In this document: in pieces, positions 1-11,019 of the stretch
How positions within the stretch are numbered: the stretch's first letter is position 1
Layout of the letters: the number at the start of each line of letters is the position of its first letter
NCBI GenBank assembly: GCA_030549495.1
Contig: JAUIRK010000128.1
Span: 1-64,000, forward strand
DNA from: Nectonema munidae
Lineage: Eukaryota; Nematomorpha; Nectonematoida; Nectonematidae
Direction: 5' to 3'
DNA: 64,000 nucleotides
Position numbers and translations under genes: made by a program
Notes under the pieces: model-generated
Databases searched by the model: none
Seen by the model: the letters and a program-made list of their open reading frames with translations, nothing else
Told to the model about the DNA's origin: nothing

Positions 1-977
1 GAAGGGAGCCAGGAGGCTCCAGAAGAGAGGCGTACGACGCAAGAGATAAGAGTAGTCAGACTTATCGGATGATAAGATCTAACTTCCTCTTGTTCCTCCC
101 CTAGTGGGAGGAGGGTGAGGAAGGTATCCTCACGAGAAATTAGAGTAGTCAGACTTATCGGATGATAAGATCTAACTATCTCTAGGGGCCCCCTCCCCAG
201 GGGAAAGGGTATGGTAGGGGCCCCCTCCCCAGGGGAAAGGGATATGGTAGGGGCCCCCTCCCCAGGGGAAAGGAAGTTAGGTGAGGTACCCTCACGAGAA
301 ATTAGAGTAGTCAGACTTATCGTCTTCCTAAGCTCTAATTTTAAGGTTCCTCCTCGAGTAGGAGGAGGGGTGGAGGAGGTAGCTTGCTAGCTCCCTCTAG
401 TCCTCCCCTAGTGGGAGGAAAGGTATGGCAAGGGGCCCCCTCCCCAAAAGTAAATTAGTACTATTTATCTCTTTTGGAAGGTTGGTGTAAAGCAACCTGG
501 AAGAAGTAAGATAGGTGTAAGCTAAAGATAAGAATTAATATATTTATTATCTGTCAGATTAGTGGATGAAGTAACCTAGAGAATATATGATATATATATA
601 GTTTAGATTATGATAAGTAATCTAAGTTATATAGATATATTTAGATTAAGATAGTTATAGATTAATCTAAGTATAGGTATATATATTTATATAAGTATAA
701 TATAGTTGTAGGTAGGTATAATTATAAGTAATTATACCGGAGAGGAGAGGTGGCTCACCTCTAACCCTAGTCTTAGGCTTGAGGAGACCTCCTTACCTTA
801 GGAGTCCAGGAGGCCTATCCATCCCTTAGTAAGAGGGTGGAGGTAAGCCACCCCTGGTCTCTGACTTAGCAGAGAAGGAGGTTCCCTCACATGAAGGGAT
901 AGGGTTTATATCTATCTGCCTGGTCCCAGGCTAGGGGAGTAGTGGAGGGTAGGGAGGCTACAATAGCCTCTCATGGT
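1..977. repeat. Mitochondrial-type noncoding repeat, copy A
   Basis: This is the left copy of a ~1 kb direct repeat whose second copy starts at 3458. Both begin gaagggagccaggaggctcc and both end at ctctcatggta. Inside are several GC-rich palindromic blocks built on aggggccccctccccagggg (about 180-265) and an AT-rich dinucleotide-like tract (540-740). The copies differ in the number of GC blocks and in the AT tract, so they are diverged relatives and not identical duplicates. No coding frame or tRNA was recognised. Copy A may extend left of the window. Confidence 0.8.
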
Positions 978-1913
978 ACAAGGGGGTCTGCTTCTATAGG
1001 TTTCTTGTTACCTGCCATCCTGGGAGGTGACAAGGTCCTAGGGTAGGGAGTCCTACAAGTAGCTTAGACAGCTACAGGTAGCTTAAGTAGGATGGAACTT
1101 AGGGTCCCATCGAAGTGAGGTAAGCTAGCTTACAGAAGTCTAACTAAGGGCAGTAGGTGAGGTGCCCTACCTGAGGACACCCCTATACCTACCTACTGCT
1201 CCTAAGTTAAACCTACGAATGAGGGTCTAGCTTACGCAAGTACCCTAATTCTACATCAACTAGGTATCTAACTCGCCCTCCAGGCTCCTTGGTCTAGTTA
1301 GTCTCCCTAGGAAGATATCTTCCTTAAGGAGGGAGTAACTAGGCTAGGGAAGCCTAGAAGGCTAAGGAGTTAGATCTCTTGGTTCAAGACCTAGAGATGT
1401 AGGTTAAGGTAGGTTGAGTAAACTAAACCTACGATATGACACATCTACCAGCCTAAGGTAACTTAGGCTAAGTAGGGAAGGGACTGTAGGCCCCTTAGGC
1501 TGTCCTAGAACAACTTCCTTCATGGAAAGAGTATCTTTTACGGACAGGACGCCTAAGTAGGACACTTTGTCCCTCTATACGTGTAAGGACCACCAGGAGG
1601 TGCTTGGTGTCTACGCAAGCCCTTTCCTGGGCCTTACCTAAATCAATACTAGTTTAAGGCCTTACCAAGGCCAGGTTATGGATGACCTCTTGGAAGAGGT
1701 TAGACATAGGTAAGTAGGGAGGGGAGCTTAAGCCCCCTCAACAAGGATAGTTCATCTCTAGGAAGAGTAGAGAGATGAACATATGAAAGGTTTATCCTTC
1801 CAGGAGAGCGTAGCCTCCTTAGGAAAGGATGGGTACAATTAAGATTAGGTTTAGGCCACTGCAGTGTCCTCGTGAAAAGAGGAAGGATTAACTTATCCTA
1901 CTAAACAAAGGGC
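978..1913. other. Unassigned mitochondrial-type sequence downstream of cox1
   Basis: This ~940 bp stretch lies between repeat copy A and the 3' end of cox1. It shares the GC-richer, purine-skewed look of the cox1 block and many cctaagg/ccttagg motifs. I read it in both directions allowing TGA as Trp and found no protein I recognise. It could hold rRNA fragments, tRNAs or spacer, but I cannot support a specific call. Confidence 0.4.
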
Positions 1914-3437
1914 CTAGTTAGCTATGATCACAGGAACCTCAACTAAAAGATGGGACAAGGTAGGGTAGGAAAGAACCTCCAGAGGCTCCCTATCAGGCAC
2001 CTGAGGCCCTATGAGCTCTCGAGGAGAAGTAAACCTCTCCCACATCACTACGAATCACCTAGAAACCATCAGGGAGCTCCACAAAGGCACAACACTACTC
2101 AAGAAGAAGTCCCTTGAGGCATAAGAACCAACTCTGTACCTCGACCATCGACGAGTCATGCCTCTGCGACCTCACACTTGAAGGTAGGTGAAGATAATAA
2201 AAGAACCTAAGTAGGTAAGAAAGAAGTTAATCTTTAGAAGAAGAGGGTTCAACTCCACCCCATAGAAAGAGGGCCACACATAAATCACTCCCAGGATGGC
2301 AGCATAAGTAGCTGCCATCGAAAGAACAAAGTGAAAGTGAGCTACAACATAGTAAGTGTCATGTAAACCGTAGTTTAAAGCAGGAATGGACAGTGTGACA
2401 CCCCTGAATCCCCCTAAAGTAAACATACTTAGGAAGCCTACAACCCAAAGGACAAGAGGAGATTGAAAACTACAACCCTCTTTTATGCTTATCACTCAAG
2501 TGTAAATCTTCACCCTTGTGGGAACCCCAATTAAGATAGTCACACTAGAGAAATAGACTCGCCTATCTAGGCTTAGGCCTGTGGTGAACATATGATGTGC
2601 TCACACGATAAAACCTAAGAAGCCAATCCTCATCACACTACAGACCATACCTAAAGGCCCAAACAAAGACCCTTTAGAGTAGACTAAGGGAAGAATATGC
2701 CTGATTAACCCAAAGGCAGGAAGAATAATAATATAAACCTCAGGATGTCCAAAGAATCAGAAGATGTGCTGTCAAAGGACAGGATCCCCTCCTCCAACAG
2801 GGTCGAAGAACCTAGTGTTAAACTTACGATCAAGAATAAGTATAGTTAAACCTCCTGCAAGGATAGGCAAAGCTAAGACCATGAGAAGGCTGGTTGTAAA
2901 CAAAGTAATATTGTACAAGCTCTCGAAAGAGACTATAGAGGGACTTACAAGTATTGTGACCATATAATTTAAAGAACCTAAAAGACTCCTAAGGCCTGCC
3001 AAATGTAACCTTAGAATACAAAAATCTGTTCCTGTTCCTGAAGCAAGGCTTAAAGGAGGGTACAATGTCCAGCCAGAGGCAGGGAAAGAAGGGAAGATTC
3101 TCCTCCTAATCAAAAGAAAGAACCTAGTGGGTAGAAGTCAAAAAGATACGCTGTTTACACGAGGAAACACCATATCGGGCATAGCCCTTAAGGGAGGAAT
3201 AAATAAGTTACCAAAAGCTCCAATTAGAACAGGCATAATTGCAAAGAACAACATCACTAGACCATGGTAAGTCACCACACTATTGTAAGAGTCAGGAGAA
3301 AGGAGAGAGCCACTAAAGCTCTGCTGAACCCGAATTAAAGAGCTAAGGCTCACGCCTAAGACCATTATCCAAATAGAAAAGACAAAGTAAAGGTACCTAA
3401 TGTCCTGATGATTGGTTGACTTTAGTAACTTAAGCAT
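1914..3437 (-). CDS. cox1: Cytochrome c oxidase subunit I (mitochondrial code)
   Basis: This encodes the catalytic subunit of respiratory complex IV, a multi-pass inner-membrane haem-copper protein. The frame is open for 508 codons from ATG at 3437 to TAG at 1914, but only if TGA is read as Trp (for example at 3138, 2772 and 2172) and AGA/AGG as Ser. Those Ser readings restore family motifs such as [13 protein letters not shown] and LLISSS. Other hallmarks are STNHQDI near the N-terminus, [10 protein letters not shown] and WAHHMFTTG around the copper and haem ligands, and [17 protein letters not shown]. Length is normal for the family. The sequence is quite divergent (QDI where KDI is usual). 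It is flanked by two copies of a noncoding repeat. With standard-code translation it appears broken, so it is not a nuclear-expressed gene. It is either true mtDNA joined to the contig or a recent nuclear insertion. Confidence 0.93.
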
Positions 3438-3457
3438 CCTCTGGCTCTTGACTGAGG

Positions 3458-4507
3458 GAAGGGAGCCAGGAGGCTCCAGAAGAGAGGCGTACGACGCAAG
3501 AGATAAGAGTAGTCAGACTTATCGGATGATAAGATCTAACTTCCTCTTGTTCCCCCCCTAGTGGGAGGAGGGTGAGGAAGGTATCCTCACGAGAAATTAG
3601 AGTAGTCAGACTTATCGGATGATAAGGTCTAACTAGCTCTAGGTCTCCTCCTCAAGTAGGAGGAGGAGGTTAGGGGCCCCCTCCCCAGTGGGAAAGGGTA
3701 TGGTAGGGGCCCCCTCCCCAGAGAAGATATAATATATTTATAAGATAGATATAAATATTAATTTAGGAAGTAGGGGCCCCCTCCCCAGGGGAAAGGGTAT
3801 GGTAGGGGCCCCCTCCCCAGGGGAAAGGAAGTTAGGTGAGGTTCCCTCACGAGAAATTAGAGTAGTCAGACTTATCGTCTTCCTAAGCTCTAATTTTAAG
3901 GTTCCTCCTCGAGTAGGAGGAAAGGGTGGAGGAGGTAGCTTACTAGCTCCCTCTAGTCCTCCCCTAGTGGGAGGAGAGGTATGGCATGGGGCCCCCTCCC
4001 CAGGAGTAGAATAATACTATTTTATATCTTTATGGAAGGTTGGTGTAAGCAACCTGGAAGAATAATAATTTAATATATTTAGTTATCTGGTTTAGATTAT
4101 GTAAGTAATCTAAGTATAGGTATATTTATAGGTTAGATTATGATAGTAATCTAAGTTATAGGTATGTTTAGATTAAGATAAGATATCTAAGTATAAGATA
4201 TGATTAGATTAATCTAGATATAAGAATAGATAGATATATATTTAGGTATAATTATAAGTAATTATACCGGAGAGGAGAGGTGGCTCACCTCTAACCCTAG
4301 TCTTAGGCTTGAGGAGACCTCCTTACCTTAGGAGTCCAGGAGGCCTATCCATCCCTTAGTAAGAGGGTGGAGGTAAGCCACCCCTGGTCTCTGACTTAGC
4401 AGAGAAGGAGGTTCCCTCACATGAAGGGGTATGGTTTATATCTATCTGCCTGGTCCCAGGCTAGGGGAGTAGTGGAGGGTAGGGAGGCTACAATAGCCTC
4501 TCATGGT
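3458..4507. repeat. Mitochondrial-type noncoding repeat, copy B
   Basis: This is the right copy of the repeat seen at 1-977, in the same orientation, and it begins 20 bp beyond the cox1 start codon. It has one extra GC-palindrome block and an AT-rich insertion (about 3725-3770) relative to copy A, and a different AT tract at 4080-4250. Similarity to copy A stops at ctctcatggta. Beyond that the two copies continue into unrelated sequence. Confidence 0.8.
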
Positions 4508-4570
4508 ATAGGCCTGTCTCTGGAGGAGACAGAGGAAGGGGTGGTCTCCCTTCCCTATTTAACAATTACA
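4508..4570. other. Junction between mitochondrial-type and AT-rich nuclear-type DNA
   Basis: GC-rich, purine-skewed sequence (ggaggagacagaggaaggggtgg) gives way within about 20 bp to AT-rich sequence typical of the rest of the window. The breakpoint is near 4555. It could be a real insertion boundary or an assembly join. Confidence 0.6.
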
Positions 4571-5559
4571 GAAATATTTGAACAAAATGAACGTGTCCAT
4601 TTTACTCTGCTCTTCGGCTCAAGGAAACGGCGGAGTATAAAAAAAATTGCTGATGTAGATGAAACAAAAATAGGCTGATTAAGCGGATACCGGTGGCGAT
4701 CTAATCGCTACAACAATGCGATTATAAAAATTCATACCACATGATACGTAAATTAAGGTATACATTTTATAATGGCAATTACACCCCTCAATACCGGACA
4801 TACTCTTCATCTGTTGGAGTGCATTCCGAAGAGAATGTTTCAAGAGCTATAATTTTGTCACAATCTTTTCTAGGATGTTTTATTGGAAGGCAGAAATGAA
4901 AGACATATATCAAACACTTTCGACAAATGATATCTAAAACAGTTGATATCAATTCTCATATAGGCTAGGAAGAGATAGAGATGACATATTCTGTCAAAAG
5001 TGCTTAATCATCTATCTTTTATTTCTTATGATTGCATTTCCGACTCACATCACACTCCATCACTTACTGACAACACGCAGACACACACGACAGTAACAGA
5101 TTTAAAAACAAAAGATGAAGAGATTACCTCTCTTATCTCTTATTCTCTTATCAAAACAAGAAGAAATCTGTCAAAATTGCTTGACTATCTTTTGTGTCTA
5201 GATCGATTTTGCTACGACATATTGCTGGAGGGCGTGAAACGCCCCCCCTCTTCACTAAAAAATTAATTGTAGAAAATTGGCTGAATCATATCCCTTCAAA
5301 ATTTTGTGAATTTTCCTAAATCGCTAGCTGCATCTTTTGAAACCATTTTCATGGTAGTTGAATGAACATGTAAGGTAATGAACCTGCCTTTCATGTCCAA
5401 AACTATCAATCAAAATCCAAAATTAAAATTTTTCAACCAAAATTTTGACATTATCTGTACTTAACCAAACAACTTAGGATCTATATTATATAATACCCTG
5501 AAAATTTATAATTATATACAGTTTGGAACACCATAACACTTTATATATTTTTCAATAAT
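4571..5559. other. AT-rich stretch with no recognised gene
   Basis: Short open frames occur on the plus strand (for example 5000-5266) but show no family motif. Two loosely similar segments, near 4990-5040 and 5130-5200, share a tctgtcaaaa.tgctt phrase. Nothing else is supported. Confidence 0.5.
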
Positions 5560-7178
5560 CATTGCTACTTTTTTAGAAAATGTCAATCAAAATTTTGATT
5601 GATCAAAAATGTATCTAATAAAATATACCTTCAAATTTTACACCAAATATATGTTTTTATGCTAAATCGGTCATACTGTTTTTTCATTTCTGGACTCATT
5701 TTTTTACATTTTTAGGATTTGAAAATACCTATAAGTGTTAATCAAATTTGCGGTTTACTTCTGAAAAATTGTCTCAAAATATTCCTTCACATTTTACATA
5801 AAATATGTTTTGCTAAAATCGATCATGTTGTTTTCATTTCTGGACTCATTTTTTACATTTAGAATTTGAAAATACCTATAAGTGTTAATCAAATTTGCGG
5901 TTTACTTCTGAAAATTGTCTCCAAACATTCCTTCACATTTTACATAAAATATATGTGTTATCACTAAATCAGCCATGCTGGTTTCATTTTAGGACTCATT
6001 TTTTACGTTTTAGGATCTGAAAAATACCTATAAGTGTTAATCATGCGGTTTTACTTCTAAAATTATCTCCAAAAACATTCATTCAAATTTTACAAGAAAA
6101 TATATGTGTTATACTAAATCGGCCATGCTGGTTTCATTTCTGGACTCATTTTTTACACGTTTAGGATGTAGAAAATACCTATAAGTGTTAATTAAATTTG
6201 CGGTTTACTTATAAAAATTGTCTCCAAATACATTCATTCAAATTTTACAATGAAATATATGTTTTTATACCAAATCAACCATGCTGTTTTCATTTCTGAA
6301 CTCATTTTCCACATTTAGAGGTTTTAAAATATCTGTCAATGTCAATCAAATTTGCGGTTTGCTTCTAAAGCTATCTCTAAAAATATTCTCTCAATTTTAC
6401 AAGAAATATATGTTTTTATAACAAATTAATCATGCTGTTTTCATTTTTGAACTCATTTTTTACATTTAGGATGCGAAAACACTTATAAGTGTTAATGAAA
6501 ATTTGTGGTTTACTTCTAAAAATTGTCCCCAAAAACATTCATTCAAATTTTACAATTAAATATATGTTTTTATACCAAATCAACCATGCTATTTTCATTT
6601 ATAGACTCAACTTTTGCAGTTTGAATTTGAAAATACCTATAAGTATCAATCAAATTTGCGGTTTAGTTCTAAAATTTGTTTTCAAAAATATTGATTCAAA
6701 TTTCTACGTGAAATATATGTTTTTTTTATAGCAAATAGATCATGATGATTTCATTTCTGAACACAGTTTTCGATTTTAGAGGTTTTACTGCTAGTGTCAA
6801 TCAAATTTACGGTTTATGTCGTAAAACTGATATCCCAAAATATTCTCTCTAATTTTACATGAAATATATTGTTTTATACCAAATCGACCATGATAATTTT
6901 TATTTCTCAAATCATTTTTTTGCATTTAGAGGTTTTAAATGTCTGAAAGTATCAATCAAATGTTCGATTTACGTCTAATGTCTACAGAAATATTTTTGAA
7001 ATTTAAATAAAATATCTGTTTTAATGCCAAATGGAAGATGCTGGTTTCATTTTTGGACTCAGTTTTGGCATTTATCGTTTTAAAATATCTGAAAGCTTCA
7101 ACCAGATTTGCGGTTTACTTCTAGATATTGTCTTCAAAAAAATTTCAAAAAAATAAAATATCTAATTTATACCAAATC
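5560..7178. repeat. Tandem array, ~150-bp unit, about ten diverged copies
   Basis: The phrase atcaaatttgcggtttactt recurs at about 150-bp spacing (near 5745, 5890, 6040, 6195, 6350, 6500, 6650, 6800, 6955, 7105). Each is followed by a region like cattttacataaaatatatg and then ccatgctg.tttcatttctg. Copies become more diverged to the right. The array is cut off at 7178 by the terminus of a hAT element, whose 8 bp of left flank (accaaatc) are part of the repeat unit. No coding potential was recognised. Confidence 0.85.
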
Positions 7179-8504
7179 CAGGGGCGCACATCCTCAAAAT
7201 TATTGGGGAGCTAAATTTTTTTCTTGCAATTTTCAAAATTAGTGGTCTGGAAATACCACGGGAGACCGAATATTCAAGCAATAAAATAGAGTGTATTCAG
7301 CGCATACCTAAAGTCCTAAATTTATAAGACTACTTATATTTTTTTTACAAAATTGGTGAATAAATACTATACTTCCAGCAAAAATATTTTAATTAAATTT
7401 GCATATCGAATATGGTGCGCAGAAAAAATGCACCCAATTAAAAAGTAGGAAAAAATGCCCCAAGAAAAAATGCCCAAAAAAAATGCCCCAATTTAAAATT
7501 AAGAAAAAATGCCCAACACAAAAAAATTATTAATTAAAATTTTCAAAAAAGATATGTTAAATAAAGAATTTTTGTAAAAAAAAAGTTAACTTTTCATCTG
7601 AAACATTTAAAATTTAATTAAAGTAAACTAAAAAACTCAGCATACGACAATTTTTTAAATACAAAAATTTTTTTTATAAAACAGCAAATATTTTTGGACT
7701 TTGTGTGTATAAGAACACTTTCTAAATATAATTTGTATTTTAACTGATTTTAGGAACACATTCCCACAAATATGTACCTTTGCTATTGTTTTCAAGAACT
7801 TTATAAAGAAAAAACCCTATAGATTAAGAAATTTTAGAAATTTAGCCTTTCAAAACGGTACCAAATAAAAATATTTATATAATTTAAAAAAATCTTGAAA
7901 ATCAAAAATTAGGGGGGATTTTTTCTTACTTTTCAATTGGGGACATTTATTTCGTGGGCATTTTTACCTACAACCATCGAATATACACTAGTTTAAAAAA
8001 ATCCAAAAATGTTAGGGGGTGGAATAGGCTTTTCATTTGAAAAATGAAGTAGTCTACCAGGCACATTACAGGAATTGATGAAAGGATTTTTGATTCATAG
8101 AGAAAACAAATAATTGAAGGTTGGGTAGTTTTATATGAGTGAATGTAGTCTAAAGGCAAAGAGTCTACTATACACCCTGCGATGTTTATATGAAAAAATG
8201 TGATTGATTCAGGGGCAAGGGTATAAAACGAAGTTATAATTGTGCAAACAAAAATAATACAAAAAATTAAGATCGCATTATTTCATTTTACTCAGCATCA
8301 TTGAAAAATAGTTTAAAAGCTAAATTGATACAAGCTACAAAAGGTAAAATAACTGTTAACATTTTGCAATGATTTGCCTTTTATAATAAATTTTAAGGAA
8401 AAAAAGTCTATCAGAAAAAGTTATAGAGCTTCAACAAAAACTAAAAAATTTTAGAGCATAACTTAAGTTTTTTAATTTGATGTATCCCCTACAGCATACT
8501 CTAT

Positions 8505-8650
8505 GGGTGGCATGGCAGGTTAGTTGAGATGATGGACATAGCACGGAAGCCTCTAGATTCGATTCCTCATCGATACGAATTTGTTCATAGTTTGACATAA
8601 GCGGTACATCAGTGCCTGGTCAATGAAAATACATCCGCTGCACCTTAATT
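8505..8650 (+). repeat. tRNA-like SINE candidate inside hAT copy 1
   Basis: The segment ggcatggcaggttagttgag resembles an A box. About 35 bp on, agattcgattcct resembles a B box (GGTTCGAATCC-like). The same segment lies on the opposite strand in hAT copy 2. This would fit an old tRNA-derived SINE captured by the element before it duplicated. No poly-A tail or target duplication was found, so the call is weak. Confidence 0.35.
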
Positions 8651-8964
8651 TACTCAAAATTAAGGTTTTGCTACATAATTAACATAAGAGAGAAAGGAAA
8701 CAAAATAAACTAATAAAGCAATTTTCACTATTAAATGAAACCGTCTGTTCTCAGAATAATTTCAAAATAATAGGAGGCATAAAGAATTAGAGTTTATTTG
8801 ATATTTTCAAGTTTTTATAATCAGCAAAAGCCAACGTTTAAGTCTCATAGGCTATTAGTTTCATCCATCTTTGCTTATTATGTGTGTAAAATTATTAAAA
8901 AATTTTATATTCTTGTTTATTTTATCTCTATTAAATTATTTCAAATTAATCAATTTATCTCTTA

Positions 8965-9120
8965 ATTTTTTAGAATTGTCCATGAAACAAAATGTCTTAT
9001 GAAAATAATGGGGCGAATTGTCCATGGGACGAACTGTCTTATCAAAATAATGGGGCGAATTGTCCATGGGACGAACTGTCTTATGAAAATAATGGGGCGA
9101 AATGTCCGAGGACCAAACTA
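8965..9120. repeat. 42-bp minisatellite in hAT copy 1
   Basis: About three and a half copies of a unit containing aataatggggcgaattgtcc and gacgaactgtcttatg. The same unit occurs inverted, with a different copy number, in hAT copy 2. Confidence 0.8.
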
Positions 9121-9627
9121 AAGTAAATCAAAGTATGCGAGAAAAGAAAATCATTGCGTTTTTTGAATATTTCTGTCTACAAATAAAATTCTGACAGCTG
9201 TCATAAATAGATAAAGTACATTTTTAACAACTGAAACATTTTGTTTCGATATTATATTTTTATTATAATAATCAACAAATTTTCTTAAAAAAAGTGATTT
9301 GATTATGTACAGTGTTACTTATAAAATTTAACAATCAAACATTATAAAATATATCTCTGCTCAAATATTAAGCAAATAGAGTATTCTTGCTTTTAAAGTG
9401 AATAGACAATCAAAATATTCATACCCAAATAACTATTTAAAAAAATTTCTTGACTTGAAAAAATTAAAGTTTTCAAATGTTACAAAATGTAGCAAACGTA
9501 GTGATAAAGATTAAGTGACTTTTGTTGAAAAAAAATTCTTAGCGCGAGTCTAAGAATATTCATTGATATAAAATTGTAACGATTGAAAACTATTTTAATT
9601 TAACTCTAAATGCAAATTAGACAGAAG

Positions 9628-9825
9628 CAGTGGTGTAGCCAAAAAAAAGTTGATAGAAGGGGCACAATTTAAAAACAAAAAACTTGCCCAACATTATTTA
9701 TACTTTCTTGATCCTTTCATTGAAGAAATTTTCAAAACCTTATATCGCATAAGTTACATGGGGGCACCATGCGCTACATAGGAGTGTGGGCACGGCCCCT
9801 CATGCCCAGCCTAGCTACGTCACTG
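9628..9825. mobile_element. hAT-type MITE nested in hAT copy 1
   Basis: The 198-bp element begins cagtggtgtagcc and ends gctagctacgtcactg, which are imperfect inverted termini. The flanking octamers are gacagaag and gagagaag, matching at seven of eight bases. It is shared with copy 2, so it inserted into the ancestral hAT element. Confidence 0.65.
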
Positions 9826-10124
9826 GAGAGAAGAGAGCTGAATAAGATAGGAGAGCTTAAACAAGAGAAGAGGGCTTGAGTGAAAGAAGAGAGCTTGAAT
9901 GAGCTTGAGTGAATGATTGAGTTTTAGCAGAGAAAGCGGAAGAGAAAAACAGAGGAGAGAGAAAGAGAAATAGAATCATTACTGTGACAAAAGATGAGAA
10001 AATCTAGTGGATCATCAACATGTGTTTGCTCAAAAATACTACGAGACACTGTGATAAACATTGCTTACTTATTGTGTGCATATTGAAGCAATGGATTATT
10101 ATTATATAGCTCTAACGCATCGTC

Positions 10125-11019
10125 TGTAACAAACAAAACGTATTATAAAATCTTTTGAAAATTTGTATGAGAGAAGGAACCAAGTTGAAAACTAATTTAA
10201 AAGAGAACATGTGATCAAAACAAATAATTAAAAAAATATGTATCTTGACTAAATGGAAGATCTACCATGTTCTAATGAACTAGGAATTGGTTTAATTATA
10301 TAATAGATGCTTCAAAAAGATTTTGACTGGGAAAAAGAAGTTCCTCTTTTACAAATGAAAAATATTTAAATCTATAGCTTATCATATAGGATTACAATTA
10401 ACATTTAGCTAAGATGGGTAGGAAATCTGAAAATTTAGAATACGTCAGATTTATCAAAAATGGCACAGATGCCAATATGTGAGAATTTAGTCACTATCAA
10501 GATATTTTTAATTTAAATTGAATTTATCCATCTTTTTCCTTTTGCGTAAAAGAAATAATTTTTTAGATGAAGAACGTGGACAACTTTTTGTAATTGAACA
10601 ATGAACATCACGAATGATTCATTAGAAAAAAACCTTTGAAATGAGATTGGTTAACAAATATCCAGGCCTGATAATAAAATACACGATACTGATTAAAAAG
10701 TCTAAGATCATCAAGAAGATTCTTTAATCAGAGTGCTTTGAGAGAGGAAAAAGTAATTTTATCATTATAAAAAATTTTTGAACACACATTGAAGAATATA
10801 AATTTCTAATGAAAAAAGAGCTACCAAGAAAGAATCATCATGGAATGAATAGCAAAATTACATACTGTAAATTATAATATGACGTAGAGACTACAAGTCG
10901 ATAACGAATTTGTAGCCCAAAAGATGGAGGTTCTATCGAGTTACATAAGTTACTCTAGAATGAAATATTTTAAGTGAATTATCGATTTTTTTGACAGGTT
11001 TTATTGATTTCATAAAAAA
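10125..11019. other. AT-rich stretch with no recognised feature
   Basis: No open frame with family motifs, no terminal inverted repeats and no clear tandem structure were seen on either strand. Confidence 0.5.

Larger units (their letters stand above)
7179..10124 (-). mobile_element. Non-autonomous hAT element, copy 1 (one end missing)
   Basis: The left end is caggggcgcacatcc, identical to the terminal inverted repeat of the complete copy at 15967-19273. The body matches the reverse complement of that copy nearly throughout. Similarity ends near 10124, just after catcgtctgta, so roughly the last 200 bp that copy 2 has at its 15967 end are missing. No transposase frame was found. It shares a nested MITE, a 42-bp minisatellite and a tRNA-like segment with copy 2, but it lacks about 100 bp that copy 2 carries near 17505-17555. 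hAT classification rests on the CAGGGG terminus and the 8-bp target duplication of copy 2. Confidence 0.8.

Noticed and set aside
2764-2967. Plus-strand frame inside cox1
   Set aside because: It is the antisense shadow of the cox1 coding region.
4421-4678. Plus-strand 85-codon frame across the mitochondrial/nuclear junction
   Set aside because: It spans two unrelated sequence types, shows no family motif and begins inside the noncoding repeat.
5000-5266. Plus-strand 88-codon frame
   Set aside because: No recognisable domain, low-complexity composition and no conserved context.
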